A DNA stretch of 64,000 bases from CAZYFH01 sp965249175 (GTDB taxonomy: Bacteria; Acidobacteriota; Vicinamibacteria; Vicinamibacterales; UBA8438), in assembly GCA_965249175.1 (NCBI GenBank), contig OZ252227.1, positions 4,402,001-4,466,000 of the forward strand. The letters are read 5' to 3'. Positions 55,221-64,000 of this stretch are shown piece after piece. The first letter of the stretch is position 1. Each line of letters opens with the position of its first letter. The notes beneath the pieces were generated by a model. The model made no database searches. It worked only from the letters and a program-made list of their open reading frames with translations, and had not been told where the DNA came from. The position numbers were made by a program, and so were the translations under genes.

Positions 55221-57602
55221 ATGGAAGTCTACGAAACACTACCCATCGTGCCGTTGCGGGATGTCGTTGTCTTCCCGCACATGATGATGCCGTTCGTCAT
55301 TGGTCGCCCGTCGTCGACGCGCGCGCTCGAGCACGCGCTCACGAAGGACAAACGCATTTTTCTGGCCGCTCAAAAGGATGCCGCGAACGACGACCCCAAC
55401 CCGAACGACATCTACACGATGGGTTGTGTGGCGAACATCGTTCAGAGCCTGAAGCTCCCGGACGGCAACGTCAAAGTGCTGGTCGAGGGCGTGGACCGAG
55501 CACGCACCATCGAGTGGAAGGAAGACAAGGGTTTCTATCGGGTCGTCGCGAAGGCGCTGGCCAAACAGGCGGAGACCAGCGAGGACGTGGAAAGCACGAT
55601 GAGCAAGGTCATCTCGCTCTTCGAGCAATACGTCAAGCTGTCGAACAACCTGCAATACGACGCGATGATCGCCGCGGTGCGCGTCGACGACCCGAGCAAG
55701 CTCGCCGACACCATCGCAGCCCACCTGGTCGTCGGGGTCGAAGAGAAACAGAACCTGCTCGAGATCATCTCGCCGCTCGAACGACTCGTGCGGATCGCCA
55801 CCATTCTCGAAACCGAGGTGGACAAGCTCCAGGTCGACCGCCGGATCCAGTCTCGCGTGAAGAAGCAGATGGAGAAGGCGCAGAAGGAGTACTACCTCAA
55901 CGAGAAGATGAAGGCGATTCAGAAGGAGCTGGGACGCAAGGAAGACCGCGGCAACGAGACGGACGATCTGCGGAAGAAGATCGACGACAGCAAGATGCCG
56001 CAACCGGTCGAGGAAAAGGCGGTCCAGGAGCTCAAGCGCCTGGAAGCCATGCCGCCGATGTCGGCCGAAGCGACCGTCTCGCGCAACTACCTCGACTGGC
56101 TCATTGCCGTCCCCTGGTTCAAGAAGAGCCGCGAGAGCCGCAACCTCAAGCGCGCGGAGACGATTCTCAACGAAGATCATTACGGCTTGGAGAAGATCAA
56201 GGACCGCATCCTCGAATTCCTGGCGGTCCGGTCGCTCGTGCGCAAGCCGAAGGGCACGATCTTGACGTTCACCGGCCCACCCGGTGTCGGCAAGACCTCC
56301 CTGGCGAAGTCGATTGCGCGCGCCACGAACCGCAAGTTCGTCCGCTTGTCGTTGGGGGGTGTGCGCGACGAAGCCGAGGTCCGCGGTCATCGGCGCACGT
56401 ATATCGGCGCGTTTCCGGGACAGATCATCCAGATGATGAAAAAGGCAGGCACCGTCAACCCGGTGTTTCTGCTGGACGAAGTCGACAAGATGTCGATGGA
56501 CTTTCGCGGCGACCCGTCGGCCGCGCTGCTCGAGGTGCTCGACCCGGAGCAGAACAACACGTTTCTGGACCACTATCTGGACGTCGAGTTCGATCTGTCG
56601 CACGTGATGTTCATCTGCACCGCCAACGTGCTGCACACGGTGCCCCAGGCCCTACGCGATCGGATGGAAGTGCTGCAGCTGGCCGGTTACACCGAGCTCG
56701 AGAAGATCGAGATCGCAAAACGGTTCCTGCTGCCGAAGACCCTGCCGGCCACTGGGCTCACCGGCACGAACGCCGCGTTCGCCGACGACGCGTACGAGAT
56801 CATCATTCGCCGTTACACCCGCGAGGCGGGCGTGCGGAGCCTGGAACGAGAGATTGCGTCGATCTGCCGCAAGGTCGCGCGCAGGGTGGTCGAGGACGGC
56901 AAGGAGTTCTCGGCGGACGTCACCGGCGACAAGATCAGCGAGTACCTGGGTGTGCCCAGATACCGGCCGATGGCCGCCGAGGAGAGCAACGAGATCGGCG
57001 TCGCGACCGGGCTGGCCTGGACCGAAGCGGGCGGCGAGCTCCTGCTGACCGAATCGACCCTGATGCCGGGCAAGGGTCAGCTCATGCTGACCGGCAAGCT
57101 GGGCGAAGTCATGCAGGAGTCGGCCAAGGCGGCAATGAGCTACGTGCGGGCCAAGGCGGAGCAATTCGGGATCCCGAAGGAATTCAACAAGAACACCGAT
57201 GTCCATGTGCACGTGCCGGAGGGAGCGATCCCGAAAGATGGCCCGTCGGCCGGCATCACCATCACGACCGCTCTCGTCTCGACGCTGGCGGGTATCCCGA
57301 CACGTCGCGACGTCGCGATGACGGGTGAGATCACGCTGCGGGGCAAAGTCTTGCCAGTCGGGGGCGTCAAGGAGAAGATCCTTGCAGCCCACCGCGCGAA
57401 CCTCAAGACCATCATCCTGCCCAGGGACAACGAGAAGGACCTCGCGGAGATCCCAAAGGCGGTGCTCGACGCGCTCGACTTCTACATGGTCGACACGATG
57501 GACGAGGTTCTGAAGATCGCCCTGACCGAGCCGTTCAGGCCCTCTCTGCCAGCGCAGGACGAGCCCACCCAGCCCGTCTCGGACGACCAGATCACACATT
57601 AG
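55221..57602 (+). CDS. lon: ATP-dependent protease Lon
   Basis: 793 residues. The N-terminal LON substrate domain (LPIVPLRDVVVFPHMMMPFV) is followed by a coiled coil, AAA+ module with Walker A GPPGVGKTSLAK (about 353) and Walker B PVFLLDEVDKM, and the C-terminal protease with catalytic Ser676 in PKDGPSAGITI and the paired Lys in VGGVKEKILAAHRANLKTII. Degrades misfolded and regulatory proteins. Starts 24 bases after clpX. Confidence 0.97.
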   Translation: MEVYETLPIVPLRDVVVFPHMMMPFVIGRPSSTRALEHALTKDKRIFLAAQKDAANDDPNPNDIYTMGCVANIVQSLKLPDGNVKVLVEGVDRARTIEWKEDKGFYRVVAKALAKQAETSEDVESTMSKVISLFEQYVKLSNNLQYDAMIAAVRVDDPSKLADTIAAHLVVGVEEKQNLLEIISPLERLVRIATILETEVDKLQVDRRIQSRVKKQMEKAQKEYYLNEKMKAIQKELGRKEDRGNETDDLRKKIDDSKMPQPVEEKAVQELKRLEAMPPMSAEATVSRNYLDWLIAVPWFKKSRESRNLKRAETILNEDHYGLEKIKDRILEFLAVRSLVRKPKGTILTFTGPPGVGKTSLAKSIARATNRKFVRLSLGGVRDEAEVRGHRRTYIGAFPGQIIQMMKKAGTVNPVFLLDEVDKMSMDFRGDPSAALLEVLDPEQNNTFLDHYLDVEFDLSHVMFICTANVLHTVPQALRDRMEVLQLAGYTELEKIEIAKRFLLPKTLPATGLTGTNAAFADDAYEIIIRRYTREAGVRSLEREIASICRKVARRVVEDGKEFSADVTGDKISEYLGVPRYRPMAAEESNEIGVATGLAWTEAGGELLLTESTLMPGKGQLMLTGKLGEVMQESAKAAMSYVRAKAEQFGIPKEFNKNTDVHVHVPEGAIPKDGPSAGITITTALVSTLAGIPTRRDVAMTGEITLRGKVLPVGGVKEKILAAHRANLKTIILPRDNEKDLAEIPKAVLDALDFYMVDTMDEVLKIALTEPFRPSLPAQDEPTQPVSDDQITH

Positions 57603-57606
57603 CTGC

Positions 57607-58242
57607 TTGTCGGTGAGGATCCTCAGCGCCGAGTTCGTTACCAGTGTGGCTACTGGTGGGGCGGTGCCGGCGGCTGGCACGCCCGTGATCGCGCTGGTCG
57701 GACGCTCCAACGTGGGCAAGTCCTGTCTGGTCAACGCGCTCACGCGGAGCCGAATCGCGCGCGTTGGCGCCCGGCCGGGGACGACGCGGCTCGCCAACAT
57801 TTACGCCGTCCGCCTCCGTGCGACCACCCGGTCGAAGGCGTTGACGCTGACACTGGCCGATCTGCCAGGCTACGGCTTCGCGCGTGGCGGCAACTCGGCG
57901 CAGCAGGACTTCGAGCGGTTGACGGCCACATTCTTCGAGCAGGCCGCGACGGGCACACCGCGACCGGCCGCCGGTGACGGATTCGAGCTGGCTGGCGTGG
58001 TGCAGGTGATCGATGCGCGCCATCCCGGGTTGGCCAACGACGTGGCAGCCTGTGCGTGGATCAGGGAGCGCGGCTATCCCCTCGTGACGGTGATCACCAA
58101 GGCAGACCGGCTCACCGGCGCCCTGCAGCGGTCCGCGCGCAGCGACCACGAGCAGCACCTGGCCCCACCCGCACTGCTGACGTCCAGCAAGACCCGGACG
58201 GGAGTCGACTCGGTCTGGACCGCGATCCGAGGACTGCTATAA
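57607..58242 (+). CDS. engB: Ribosome biogenesis GTPase YihA/YsxC
   Basis: 211 residues as read from TTG at 57607; GTG at 57613 is an alternative start. Essential GTPase for assembly of the large ribosomal subunit. G1 GRSNVGKS, G3 DLPGYGFA, G4 TKAD and G5 near TSSKTRTG are conserved. It follows lon by four bases, as in many genomes. Confidence 0.92.
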   Translation: MSVRILSAEFVTSVATGGAVPAAGTPVIALVGRSNVGKSCLVNALTRSRIARVGARPGTTRLANIYAVRLRATTRSKALTLTLADLPGYGFARGGNSAQQDFERLTATFFEQAATGTPRPAAGDGFELAGVVQVIDARHPGLANDVAACAWIRERGYPLVTVITKADRLTGALQRSARSDHEQHLAPPALLTSSKTRTGVDSVWTAIRGLL

Positions 58243-58275
58243 TGCCCTGTTGAGGTTGCCGTTGAGGGGCATCCC

Positions 58276-58533
58276 ATGAGAGCCGACATTCATCCGGAGT
58301 ATCACGACGTCGACGTGCGGTGCGCCTGCGGTGCCACCTGGCGCACGCGGTCGACCAAACAGGAGTTGCGTCTCGAGATCTGCTCGAACTGTCATCCGTT
58401 TTTCACCGGCAAGCAAAAGCTCATCGACACCGAGGGCCGCGTGGAGCGCTTCACGAAGAAGTACGGCAAGGTCACGGTCGCAGGGCGCCGGCAACAGCAG
58501 CGCTCTAACCGATCGAAAGCGCCGGCATCCTGA
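58276..58533 (+). CDS. rpmE: 50S ribosomal protein L31
   Basis: 85 residues. Zinc-type L31: CAC near residue 17 and CSNCHPFFTGKQKLIDTEGR carry the zinc-binding Cys and His residues, followed by the basic tail RFTKKYGK. The extra C-terminal 15 residues (QQQRSNRSKAPAS) are longer than in Escherichia. Intact. Confidence 0.95.
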   Translation: MRADIHPEYHDVDVRCACGATWRTRSTKQELRLEICSNCHPFFTGKQKLIDTEGRVERFTKKYGKVTVAGRRQQQRSNRSKAPAS

Positions 58534-58540
58534 CAGGTCG

Positions 58541-59813
58541 CTACACGAGGGTGCCGCGCGTCTGCTGTTCTAGCTTCCGCTCGAGTCGCGAGAGACGATG
58601 CTCAATGGCCAGCCGGTGGCTGTGCCGTTGGGTCAGGTGGAGCGCCCGTCGGGCCAGTCGCTGGGCCTCGACGGGGTCGTCGGTGCGATGCTCGTGATGG
58701 ACGGCGAGGGCCAGCATCGCTTCGCGTCGGCAGCCGGCCGGTGGACGCGAGAGGTCGAGAAGTCGGCGCCATGCCAGCGCCGCGTCACGGTAGCGGCGTT
58801 GGTGCCGCCAGTGACGCGCGAGCCGTCGGAGCGCTTCGGCTGGCACGTCATCGCACGCCCCACCGTCGTCGCTCGCGGCGCGCTCGTAGCAGGTCGCCGA
58901 CTCCGCGGCACGACCCGCCCTGTCGAGAATCCGCCCCAGTCCCAGTGCCTGCGCCGCGGTGTTGGTCGCCGAGACACCGCCGTCGACGAGTCGGCAGGCC
59001 AGCCCCGTCAAACCGGCGAGCGATCTGAGGTCGAGTCGGTTGTGTTCGAGCACGGGCTCCAGGTGCTGCGCATCGCCGCCTCGAAGGTAGGCGATATAGC
59101 GGCCAGGGATCTGCTCCCGGCACGTCACCCACGCGCCGCACACCTAGGACCGCTCGTTCGAGACCCACCAGCGTGCCGTCATCACCCGGCCAGAGCCGCC
59201 GCGATGGGTGCAGCAGGTCGAGATGTGGTAACGGTGCCAGCGGCGAGGGCATACGGTGATACGCCCATCGTGACTCGAGCACCGGGAGATCGAACGACTT
59301 GCCGTTGAACGTGACCAGGGCCGCGGCCTCGCCGAGCATGCCGCTGAGCGCCGTAAGGACACGCGGCTCGTCGGCGAATCCGCGGAGTACGTACTGCCGC
59401 GTGGCAAACGCGCCCGCGTCGAACCAGCCGAGACCGACGACGAACGCAACCGTCGCGGCGCCGCCGCTGAGCCCCGTCGTTTCCAGATCGAGAAACACGA
59501 CACGCCCCGCCCGCGGCTCGTGCGCCTGGTCGCGCTGCCCGGCGAGGACGCCGAACGCGGTTCCGCTCAGCGTGGCGTAGCCAGTCATGGCTCGACACCC
59601 ATAACGGACGTTGGCGTCGCAGCTCTGTCGCACGACCGTGCAGGGTCCGAGCGGCGACCACTCCTCGCCGGCACCGGGTAATCGGGTCAGACGATCGAAC
59701 CCGGCGCGGGCCGCCAGGCGACTTGCCGCTGGGGGCACCGGGCTGTCGCCGCGTGGCGCGACGCCGTGCCGTAGCGCGTGGCGAAGCCGATCGAGCGTCA
59801 GATGAGCGGTCAT
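58541..59813 (-). pseudogene. mrfB: MrfB/YprB-type RNase H-like exonuclease with TPR tail, frameshifted
   Basis: From ATG at 59813 the protein has a DEDD exonuclease fold (FLDLETTGLSGGAATVAFVV, VTFNGKSFDLPVLESRW, LDLLHPSRRLW). Near 59118 a single-base deletion moves the reading frame, after which EQIPGRYIAYLRGG, HNRLDLRSLAGLTG and a TPR-like helical tail follow to 58541. In Bacillus, MrfA and MrfB act together on mitomycin-type DNA damage. As read, the nuclease would lose its last DEDD residues (HNRLD). The start is 7 bases from MITE copy 2. Confidence 0.85.
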
Positions 59814-59820
59814 GACCTAG

Positions 59821-59984
59821 GAGCAGCCCGTCGTGAAAGTGCCGCTGCATTCGACCGGAAATGCATCCTGCCTGTCTGCGTTGCTCATCGGTCAAATACT
59901 CCCGGTATTCTCCCTCTTCGCGCCTTGCCATCCAGGCGCCTCACCGGTCTCGGTGCGACGCGGCACTTTCACCACGGGCCGCTC
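59821..59984 (+). mobile_element. MITE, copy 2, with IS1182-type ends
   Basis: 25-bp inverted repeats with two mismatches: GAGCAGCCCGTCGTGAAAGT on the left and the complement of GAGCGGCCCGTGGTGAAAGT on the right; the core from CAGCCCG is 158 bp, the same length as copy 1. Internally it matches copy 1 (reverse strand) over its whole length. There is no gene. It separates mrfA from mrfB, occupies the mrfB leader and leaves only CCTAGGT as a weak ribosome-binding site for mrfB. Confidence 0.82.
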
Positions 59985-60018
59985 GGATGAGAACGGGCCG
60001 AACGCATGCAGGTAGAGG

Positions 60019-62550
60019 TCATCGCTCGGCTGCGGGCTGCGTGTCGTTTCCATCGCGGCCACCGCGGAGCAGATCATCCAGAATCGCCAGGGCGACGGCC
60101 TTCACCTGCGGACCGCTTGCCTCGACGGGCCCGACGCAGGCGGGGCACCCCGACTGGCACTCGCACCCTTCGATGAGACGAAGCGTCCGCTCCAGCAGCT
60201 CCCTGTGCATCCCGAACAGCGGCTCACTAAAGCCAACGCCTCCCGGGTAGTTGTCGTAAATGAAGATGCGCGGCTCGTCACCCCCGTCGACCTCAGGCGT
60301 CGACTCGCCGGCGTGGGCGGAGATCATGTGGGTCACGGACGCAGCCCGTGCGTCGCAGCCGTGGATGGAGAGCCCGAGGTCCGTCCGCTCGCACATCAGG
60401 ATCAGCTGCGCGACACTCCGCAGCCCGCGGCCTAACCCGACGATGCCATCTCGTCGCGAGGCGAGTGTAAACGGCAGGCGCGCCAGGACGCGCGCCGGCA
60501 GGGTGAGCCAGTAGGCTGTGGTGTGCATCTGCTGCTCTGGAAGGTCCAGCTCACCCGAGCCGACGTTCTCGTGGGTGTGGAACTTGATCTTCTTGAACCC
60601 CACGACGCGGGAGACAACGTGCACTTCGCCGTGGCTGCGGGCGGCGTCCACGGCGGAGCCGGGGCTTCGGGCGGCGTCCACGCCGGAGCCTGGGCTTCGG
60701 GCCGCGTCGGTATCGAACTCGTCGAGAATCGTCACCTTTGTATACGTGATCGCGTCCGTGTAGTAGTCGCACTCGACGCGAGTCACATAGGCCTTTCGGC
60801 CATCGAAGTCGAACCGGTCGACCTGATGCTGTCGTCCTTCGACGATGTAGATGGCCTTCTCGTGCAGCGTCGCGGTGGCGCTCCCGAAATCGACCTCTCC
60901 GACGACTGACGTCGCATTCGACGTCTCGACCACCACGACGTTGTCGGACGAGATCGATCGGAGACTGATCGCATCGGCTGGATACGACTCATGGATCCAA
61001 TACCACTGGCCGTCGTCGGCGCCCGCGGCCGACTCGCGGTGCACGAACCCCTCCTCAGCCAGCAGTCCGAGCACCGCCTGCGTGTCCACGCCACCAAACT
61101 GCTCGTCCTGTCCGAAGGGCAGCTCGAACGCCGCGCACTTCAAGTGGTCGAGCAAGATGTGGAGGTTGTCCGGATTGATGAGACCGCGCTCGGGCGACGC
61201 GTCGAAGAAGAAGTCCGGATGACGAACGACGAACTGATCGACCGGCGCGCTGCTGGCGACCAGGACAGCCGCTGACCGCGCGGACCGCCGGCCGGCGCGG
61301 CCCGCACGTTGCCACGTGGAGGCAATCGTGCCGGGGTATCCGGCCATGACGCACACATCGAGCGAGCCGATATCAATCCCGAGCTCCAGGGCGTTGGTCG
61401 AAACCACCCCGCGCACCCGCCCCTCGCGGAGCCCCTTTTCGATCGCCCGTCGGCGCAACGGGAGATACCCGCCGCGGTAGCCGCGCACGGCGGCGGCGCC
61501 CGGCTCCAAGGTTCGTGCATCCTCCTTCAGATAGGTCGTGAGGATCTCGGTTGCCAACCGGCTCTGGGCGAAGACAATGATCTGAAGACCACGGCGGAGG
61601 AACTCGGTCGCCAGACGACGGGTCTCCGACAAATACGAGCGTCGGATGCCCAGCTGCTGGTTGACGACCGGCGGGTTCACCATCACGAACCACTTCTCGC
61701 CACGCGGCGCGCCGCTCCGGTCGACGAGCGCAAACGGCGCGCCCGTCAACTGCTCGGCGAGCTCTCGGGGATTGGCGATCGTTGCCGACGAGCAGATGAA
61801 CGTCGGGGTAGAGCCGTAGTGGCTGCAGATACGGGCGAGCCGCCGCAGGATGTTCGCCAAATGGCTTCCGAATACCCCACGATAGGCGTGCAGCTCATCG
61901 ATCACGACGTAGCGGAGGTTCTCGAACAGCTTGGCCCACCGCGGATGATGCGGCAGAACCCCGGAGTGCAGCATGTCGGGGTTGCTCAGCACGATGTGCG
62001 CGCGACTCCGGATCGCGCGCCGCGCATCCTGCGGCATGTCTCCGTCGTAGGTATAGACGCCGACGGGCACACCTTCGCCGTCGAGCCGTGCGGCCAGCGA
62101 CTCCAGCTCGGCGAGCTGGTCTTGTGCGAGCGCCTTGGTTGGGAACAGATAGAGGGCCCGATGCGACGCATCCTCGAGGACAGCGTTCAGGACAGGCACG
62201 TTGTAGCAGAGGGTTTTCCCGGAGGCCGTGGGGGTCACGACAACGACGTGCCGCCCAGCCAGCGCATGGTCGATGGCTTCGGCCTGATGGCTATAGGGAC
62301 GCTCGATCCCCCCCGCCGCAAACGCCGCCCGCAGCCGCACGTCAACACTCGGCCCAAAGTGGCCGTACTCGGCGGGGGTCGCCGGCAGGACACGCGATGC
62401 TGTAACGGTCGGGTTCCCCGCAACACGGCCGTCACGCGTCGGGTGGGCGCCGGGAGTGATGGTCAGTGCCCGGAGGGCCGCGGCCAGAGCGCGGTCCTTG
62501 TGGCGGGCATCATCCAGGCGGTCGGGGGTTGCGGTGTTGGCCATTCCCAT
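60019..62550 (-). CDS. mrfA: DNA repair helicase MrfA/YprA
   Basis: 843 residues. Superfamily 2 helicase: Walker A TPTASGKTLCYN, motif II IDELHAYRG, motif III FICSSATIAN, motif VI QRAGRAGRR. The C-terminal MZB domain has the four-cysteine cluster CECQSGCPACVG. The MrfA family unwinds damaged DNA for the MrfB nuclease. An odd in-frame insertion of three ten-residue repeats (DAARSPGSGV and near copies) occupies 60631-60710. ATG at 62544 is an alternative start. mrfB follows after 200 bases that include MITE copy 2. Confidence 0.9.
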   Translation of the reverse strand: MGMANTATPDRLDDARHKDRALAAALRALTITPGAHPTRDGRVAGNPTVTASRVLPATPAEYGHFGPSVDVRLRAAFAAGGIERPYSHQAEAIDHALAGRHVVVVTPTASGKTLCYNVPVLNAVLEDASHRALYLFPTKALAQDQLAELESLAARLDGEGVPVGVYTYDGDMPQDARRAIRSRAHIVLSNPDMLHSGVLPHHPRWAKLFENLRYVVIDELHAYRGVFGSHLANILRRLARICSHYGSTPTFICSSATIANPRELAEQLTGAPFALVDRSGAPRGEKWFVMVNPPVVNQQLGIRRSYLSETRRLATEFLRRGLQIIVFAQSRLATEILTTYLKEDARTLEPGAAAVRGYRGGYLPLRRRAIEKGLREGRVRGVVSTNALELGIDIGSLDVCVMAGYPGTIASTWQRAGRAGRRSARSAAVLVASSAPVDQFVVRHPDFFFDASPERGLINPDNLHILLDHLKCAAFELPFGQDEQFGGVDTQAVLGLLAEEGFVHRESAAGADDGQWYWIHESYPADAISLRSISSDNVVVVETSNATSVVGEVDFGSATATLHEKAIYIVEGRQHQVDRFDFDGRKAYVTRVECDYYTDAITYTKVTILDEFDTDAARSPGSGVDAARSPGSAVDAARSHGEVHVVSRVVGFKKIKFHTHENVGSGELDLPEQQMHTTAYWLTLPARVLARLPFTLASRRDGIVGLGRGLRSVAQLILMCERTDLGLSIHGCDARAASVTHMISAHAGESTPEVDGGDEPRIFIYDNYPGGVGFSEPLFGMHRELLERTLRLIEGCECQSGCPACVGPVEASGPQVKAVALAILDDLLRGGRDGNDTQPAAER

Positions 62551-62627
62551 CGTCGTGTACGCCGGCGGAAATGGTAACAGGCGAACAAATATCGATCAAC
62601 AAGCGAATTTAAGACGAACGGTGGATC

Positions 62628-62649
62628 AAGGGGGCGAAGCCCCCTTTAA
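62628..62649. terminator. Candidate bidirectional hairpin terminator
   Basis: Perfect 8-bp stem AAGGGGGC at 62628 and GCCCCCTT at 62639 with a three-base GAA loop. On the plus strand it is followed by TTAAATTAA. On the minus strand it begins at the stop codon of the SDR gene but lacks a U-tract. It separates the SDR gene from mrfA. Confidence 0.5.
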
Positions 62650-63425
62650 ATTAATGACCGGCTCTGGCAGCCGTCGACGGTGACGGACGCACCGCTGACC
62701 CAGCTCGCGCACGGCGACGCCAAGAACGCGACAACGGCACCAACTTCGTCGGCTCGGCCAAAGCGGCCGAACGGCAGCTGCTGACGCACGAACGCCGCCA
62801 TCGCCTCCGGGTCCTCCTGCTGGCGCCTGTGCCATGACCCGCCAGGAAAAGAAATGGAGCCTGGGGCGACGCTGTTGACGCGGATGTTGTCCTGGGCGAG
62901 CTCCAACGCCATCGATTTCGCCAGGCTGATTTCCGCCGCCTTGACCGCGTTGTATGTCATGCGCCCACCTGACTCGCGGCCCCAGATGGAGGCGATTATG
63001 AGAATGACACCGCCTCCGCGACGTCGCATATGGGGGACGGCCAGGCGGGACGTCCGGATGGCTGGATACAGCGTCTCATCGAGCGCCGCGTGCCACTCCT
63101 CGTCCGTGGTTTCGACCACGCCGCCGCCGCCCGCCCGCCCGACGTTGTTGACGACGACGTCGAGCCCGTCCAACGCCTCCACCGTCTGCCCCACGACACG
63201 GGCCACATCATCTCCCACCGACAGGTCGGCGCACACGGCCAGTACGCGCTCGGGGGCCGTCACCGCCTCGCGCAGCTCCGCCGCCGCATCCTCGAGGCGT
63301 GCTTTCCCGCGCGCGCAGATGGCCACCTTGCATCCCTCGGCGAGGAGCGCGCGAGCGCTCGCCAGCCCGAGACCACGGCTCGACCCCGTGACGAGTGCCA
63401 CTTTGTCAGTCAGCTGAAGGTCCAT
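62646..63425 (-). CDS. Short-chain dehydrogenase/reductase
   Basis: 259 residues. Classical SDR: cofactor motif TGSSRGLGLASA, NAG-equivalent VVNNVGRAGGG, catalytic Ser in ILIIASIWG, YNAVK as YxxxK, and NIRVNSVAPGSI. Reduces or oxidises an unidentified carbonyl or alcohol with NAD(P). A fairly standard 3-oxoacyl-ACP-reductase-like length. The upstream DUF547 gene lies 10 bases away in the same direction. Confidence 0.9.
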   Translation of the reverse strand: MDLQLTDKVALVTGSSRGLGLASARALLAEGCKVAICARGKARLEDAAAELREAVTAPERVLAVCADLSVGDDVARVVGQTVEALDGLDVVVNNVGRAGGGGVVETTDEEWHAALDETLYPAIRTSRLAVPHMRRRGGGVILIIASIWGRESGGRMTYNAVKAAEISLAKSMALELAQDNIRVNSVAPGSISFPGGSWHRRQQEDPEAMAAFVRQQLPFGRFGRADEVGAVVAFLASPCASWVSGASVTVDGCQSRSLI

Positions 63426-63435
63426 GGTGTCAATG

Positions 63436-64000
63436 CTAGGGTCGTCCGCCCGTCAGATCATTCAGCCGCCAGTCGAAGTCCTGATAGGCAAGCGTGAAGC
63501 GGTTGTCGTCGAGAAACGCGCGCTCGCTCGGAAAGAGCGCGGGCGCGATGACCGCCATGATCGCGCGCTCCAACGGCGTACGGCCGGAGCCCGGCCCGCT
63601 GCCGTCGGCGTAGGCGCCGACGAACTCAGCCTCGCGCCAGCCAAAGATCGGGCTCACTCGCAGCACCGCACCGAGCCGGTCGAGAATGACGCCGCGTGGC
63701 GTCGTCGCGAACTCTTGCACGACCGCGGCGAGCTGCGTCTCGAGCAGCGCTGCTGTAAACGCCTCGCTTCGGAGACGGCCGCCGCCGTCGGCGCCGCGCC
63801 CAAGCGCCAGAAACAGACGCGGATCGTCGAACGACGCCAGCACCGTTGCCTCGAGGGCGTCGAGCGTGAGCTGGCGACCCGCGACGGCATGCTCGGTGAC
63901 ATCGAACGCCCCCGGAATTTGACGAACACTGACCGCGGGATAGGCGTTCGACGTACCGCGGATCGGATAGTGATCGATGACCGTCCGCAAGACGATGGCG
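63436..64000 (-). CDS. DUF547 protein, 5' end beyond the window
   Basis: The frame is open to the window edge and reads AIVLRTVIDHYPIRG, which is the internal DUF547 pattern (NAYNA-VLR); the N-terminus and signal peptide lie outside. Seen: RQLTLDALEATVLASFDDPR, FLALGRGADGGGRLRSEAF, VSPIFGWREAEFVGAYA and a terminal YQDFDWRLNDL. DUF547 resembles a transglutaminase/peptidase-like fold, function unknown. Confidence 0.85.
   Translation of the reverse strand, partial: AIVLRTVIDHYPIRGTSNAYPAVSVRQIPGAFDVTEHAVAGRQLTLDALEATVLASFDDPRLFLALGRGADGGGRLRSEAFTAALLETQLAAVVQEFATTPRGVILDRLGAVLRVSPIFGWREAEFVGAYADGSGPGSGRTPLERAIMAVIAPALFPSERAFLDDNRFTLAYQDFDWRLNDLTGGRP

Noticed and set aside
55239..56636. 465-codon antisense frame inside lon
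   Set aside because: A shadow frame caused by GC-rich codon bias; lon is fully conserved on the other strand.

Overview
The window is high-GC chromosomal DNA from a Gram-negative bacterium, most probably an acidobacterium close to the Vicinamibacteria. This is inferred from gene content: a DUF1592/DUF1552 pair next to an ankyrin protein, a large MacB-type orphan permease, Ser/Thr kinases fused to beta-propeller or TPR domains, secreted quinoprotein-like propellers and many SxxK serine hydrolases. There is no rRNA or other marker for a firmer placement.

Layout. 0-9.5 kb is a decayed zone: fragments of an outer-membrane barrel, a TPR protein and three Ser/Thr kinases, a truncated lipoprotein and a nonsense-interrupted IS110 transposase surround an intact cytochrome c-quinoprotein gene. 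9.8-20.2 kb holds mostly intact secreted or membrane enzymes: two serine hydrolases, a membrane-anchored methyltransferase, an isoprenylcysteine-methyltransferase-like protein, a two-part propeller protein, a rifampicin-phosphotransferase-like dikinase and a cyclophilin. 20.4-26.1 kb has a frameshifted tandem PilZ gene and a minus-strand Tad-like cluster (tadC, DUF192, AAA ATPase, methyltransferase). The ATPase gene is split by an IS256-type element with clean 8-bp target duplications. 26.2-35.6 kb carries a DUF1330 protein, the orphan permease, an IS1182-type element inserted exactly at the stop codon of a Rap1a-like gene, a large kinase-TPR gene cut short at its 3' end, a decayed IS1111-type transposase and an AT-rich island. 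35.6-42.6 kb holds a serine hydrolase and the ankyrin/DUF1592/DUF1552 group. 42.7-51.1 kb has two tandem zinc-ribbon paralogues separated by a MITE, an osmoprotectant ABC transporter, a TerB-like protein, and the minus-strand egtB-egtD-AI-2E-transporter-like operon. 51.2-58.5 kb is the conserved core: tRNA-Leu, tig, clpP, clpX, lon, engB, rpmE. 58.5-64 kb has mrfB (frameshifted) and mrfA with a second MITE between them, an SDR enzyme and the end of a DUF547 gene.

The most unusual structures are repeats. An array of 48 octamer units fills the clpP-clpX gap, and its last, mutated unit supplies the clpX start codon, so clpX has no Shine-Dalgarno site. Two 158-bp MITE copies share the terminal sequence of the resident IS1182-type element. 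A 33-bp unit is repeated four times ahead of egtB. Tig, ClpP, ClpX, Lon, EngB and L31 form a proteostasis and ribosome-assembly block; EgtB and EgtD make ergothioneine; MrfA and MrfB are a DNA-damage repair pair, here with a broken nuclease gene.

At least ten reading-frame breaks lie in accessory genes while the core genes are intact. Real decay is evident where mobile DNA is involved, but single-base assembly errors cannot be excluded for the isolated shifts.
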